Source of the DNA: Bacteroidia bacterium
GTDB lineage: Bacteria; Bacteroidota; Bacteroidia; J057; JADKCL01
Length of the DNA: 64,000 nt
Reading direction: 5' to 3'
Assembly (NCBI GenBank): GCA_020635905.1
Contig: JACJYV010000001.1
Span: 620,001-684,000, forward strand
Below are positions 63,897-64,000 of the stretch, in pieces. Position numbers and translations under genes: made by a program. Numbering within the stretch: position 1 is the stretch's first letter; each line of letters starts with the position of its first letter. Below the pieces are notes generated by a model, which worked only from the letters and a program-made list of their open reading frames with translations, had not been told where the DNA came from and ran no database searches.

Positions 63897-64000
63897 CTAA
63901 AATAACTATACAACCTTCTTGTTTAACACTAATATAACTATACATTTTTATTTCCTATTACTGGAATAGCTAAACACTTAAAATCCCTCTTACTAAAATA
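63897..64000. repeat. Iteron-like direct repeats with exact 32-bp period (runs off window)
   Basis: CTAAAATAACTATACA (63897), CTAATATAACTATACA (63929), CTGGAATAGCTAAACA (63961) and the start CTAAAATA (63993, cut by the window end) lie exactly 32 bp apart, separated by unrelated 16-bp A+T-rich spacers. Three helical turns of spacing puts all copies on one face of DNA. They lie upstream of the caspase-like operon. Confidence 0.7.

Overview
This window comes from a member of the Bacteroidota, most likely an environmental Saprospiria/Chitinophagia-type lineage. Nine proteins end in a type IX secretion system (T9SS) C-terminal sorting domain. Several carry PKD, SprB-type and SBBP-type repeats. Most genes lack a strong Shine-Dalgarno, and the clearest promoters have the Bacteroidota form TTTG-N20-TAnnTTTG. 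The left 58 kb is of roughly balanced base composition. The right ~6 kb is visibly A+T-richer and looks like an accessory island. No rRNA, tRNA, CRISPR array or transposase was seen.

Layout. 1-5802: the 3' part of a giant T9SS surface protein (its start lies off the left edge). 5857-7911: an exported S9 peptidase ending at a strong terminator. 8029-18911 (minus): a 1,803-residue T9SS protein, a membrane-anchored MutS-like ATPase preceded by a candidate small RNA or attenuated leader, a subtilisin-like T9SS protease, and a quinone-oxidoreductase-like MDR enzyme. 19240-20757: an APC amino-acid permease. 21010-29491: three more T9SS proteins (PKD, beta-helix, and Omp28/thioredoxin types). 29492-31982: a repeat-rich spacer with a 34-unit 21/22-bp satellite array, one small unknown gene with a terminator, an interspersed element studded with tiny palindromes, and heptad repeats. 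31983-45680: three paralogous T9SS surface proteins sharing almost identical C-terminal modules, interrupted by an LRR gene. 45777-48544: a membrane protein and an exported FN3 protein. 48609-50369: a two-gene AAA ATPase/TOPRIM-like (DUF4276-type) pair, a defence-like module. 50412-52398: an LRR protein and a 'heme-binding'-family protein. 52483-56593 (minus): a tricorn-like protease and a class D beta-lactamase in one operon. 56740-56988: a long imperfect palindrome. 57148-57942: an orphan FecR-like anti-sigma factor.

The A+T-rich island (58,300-64,000) holds four plus-strand genes of unknown function, three of them probably exported. Facing them is a minus-strand operon that begins with a caspase-like (clan CD) protein with an apparent His115/Cys189 dyad. 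One base after it starts a Cys-rich lipoprotein, then a 45-residue single-pass membrane protein and a second lipoprotein. A set of 32-bp-phased direct repeats lies upstream of this operon and runs off the right edge.

How it fits together: most of the window encodes the cell surface (adhesin-like T9SS cargo and exported proteases). The shared C-terminal modules suggest that homologous exchange spreads identical modules between variable N-terminal domains. The most novel non-protein signals are the promoter-hairpin-terminator unit at 15478-15645, the 21/22-bp satellite, the 7-bp-period repeats at many loci (including inside coding linkers), the palindromes nested in an interspersed element, and the phased iteron-like repeats at the right edge. 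All family assignments are by eye from motifs; no database search was run.
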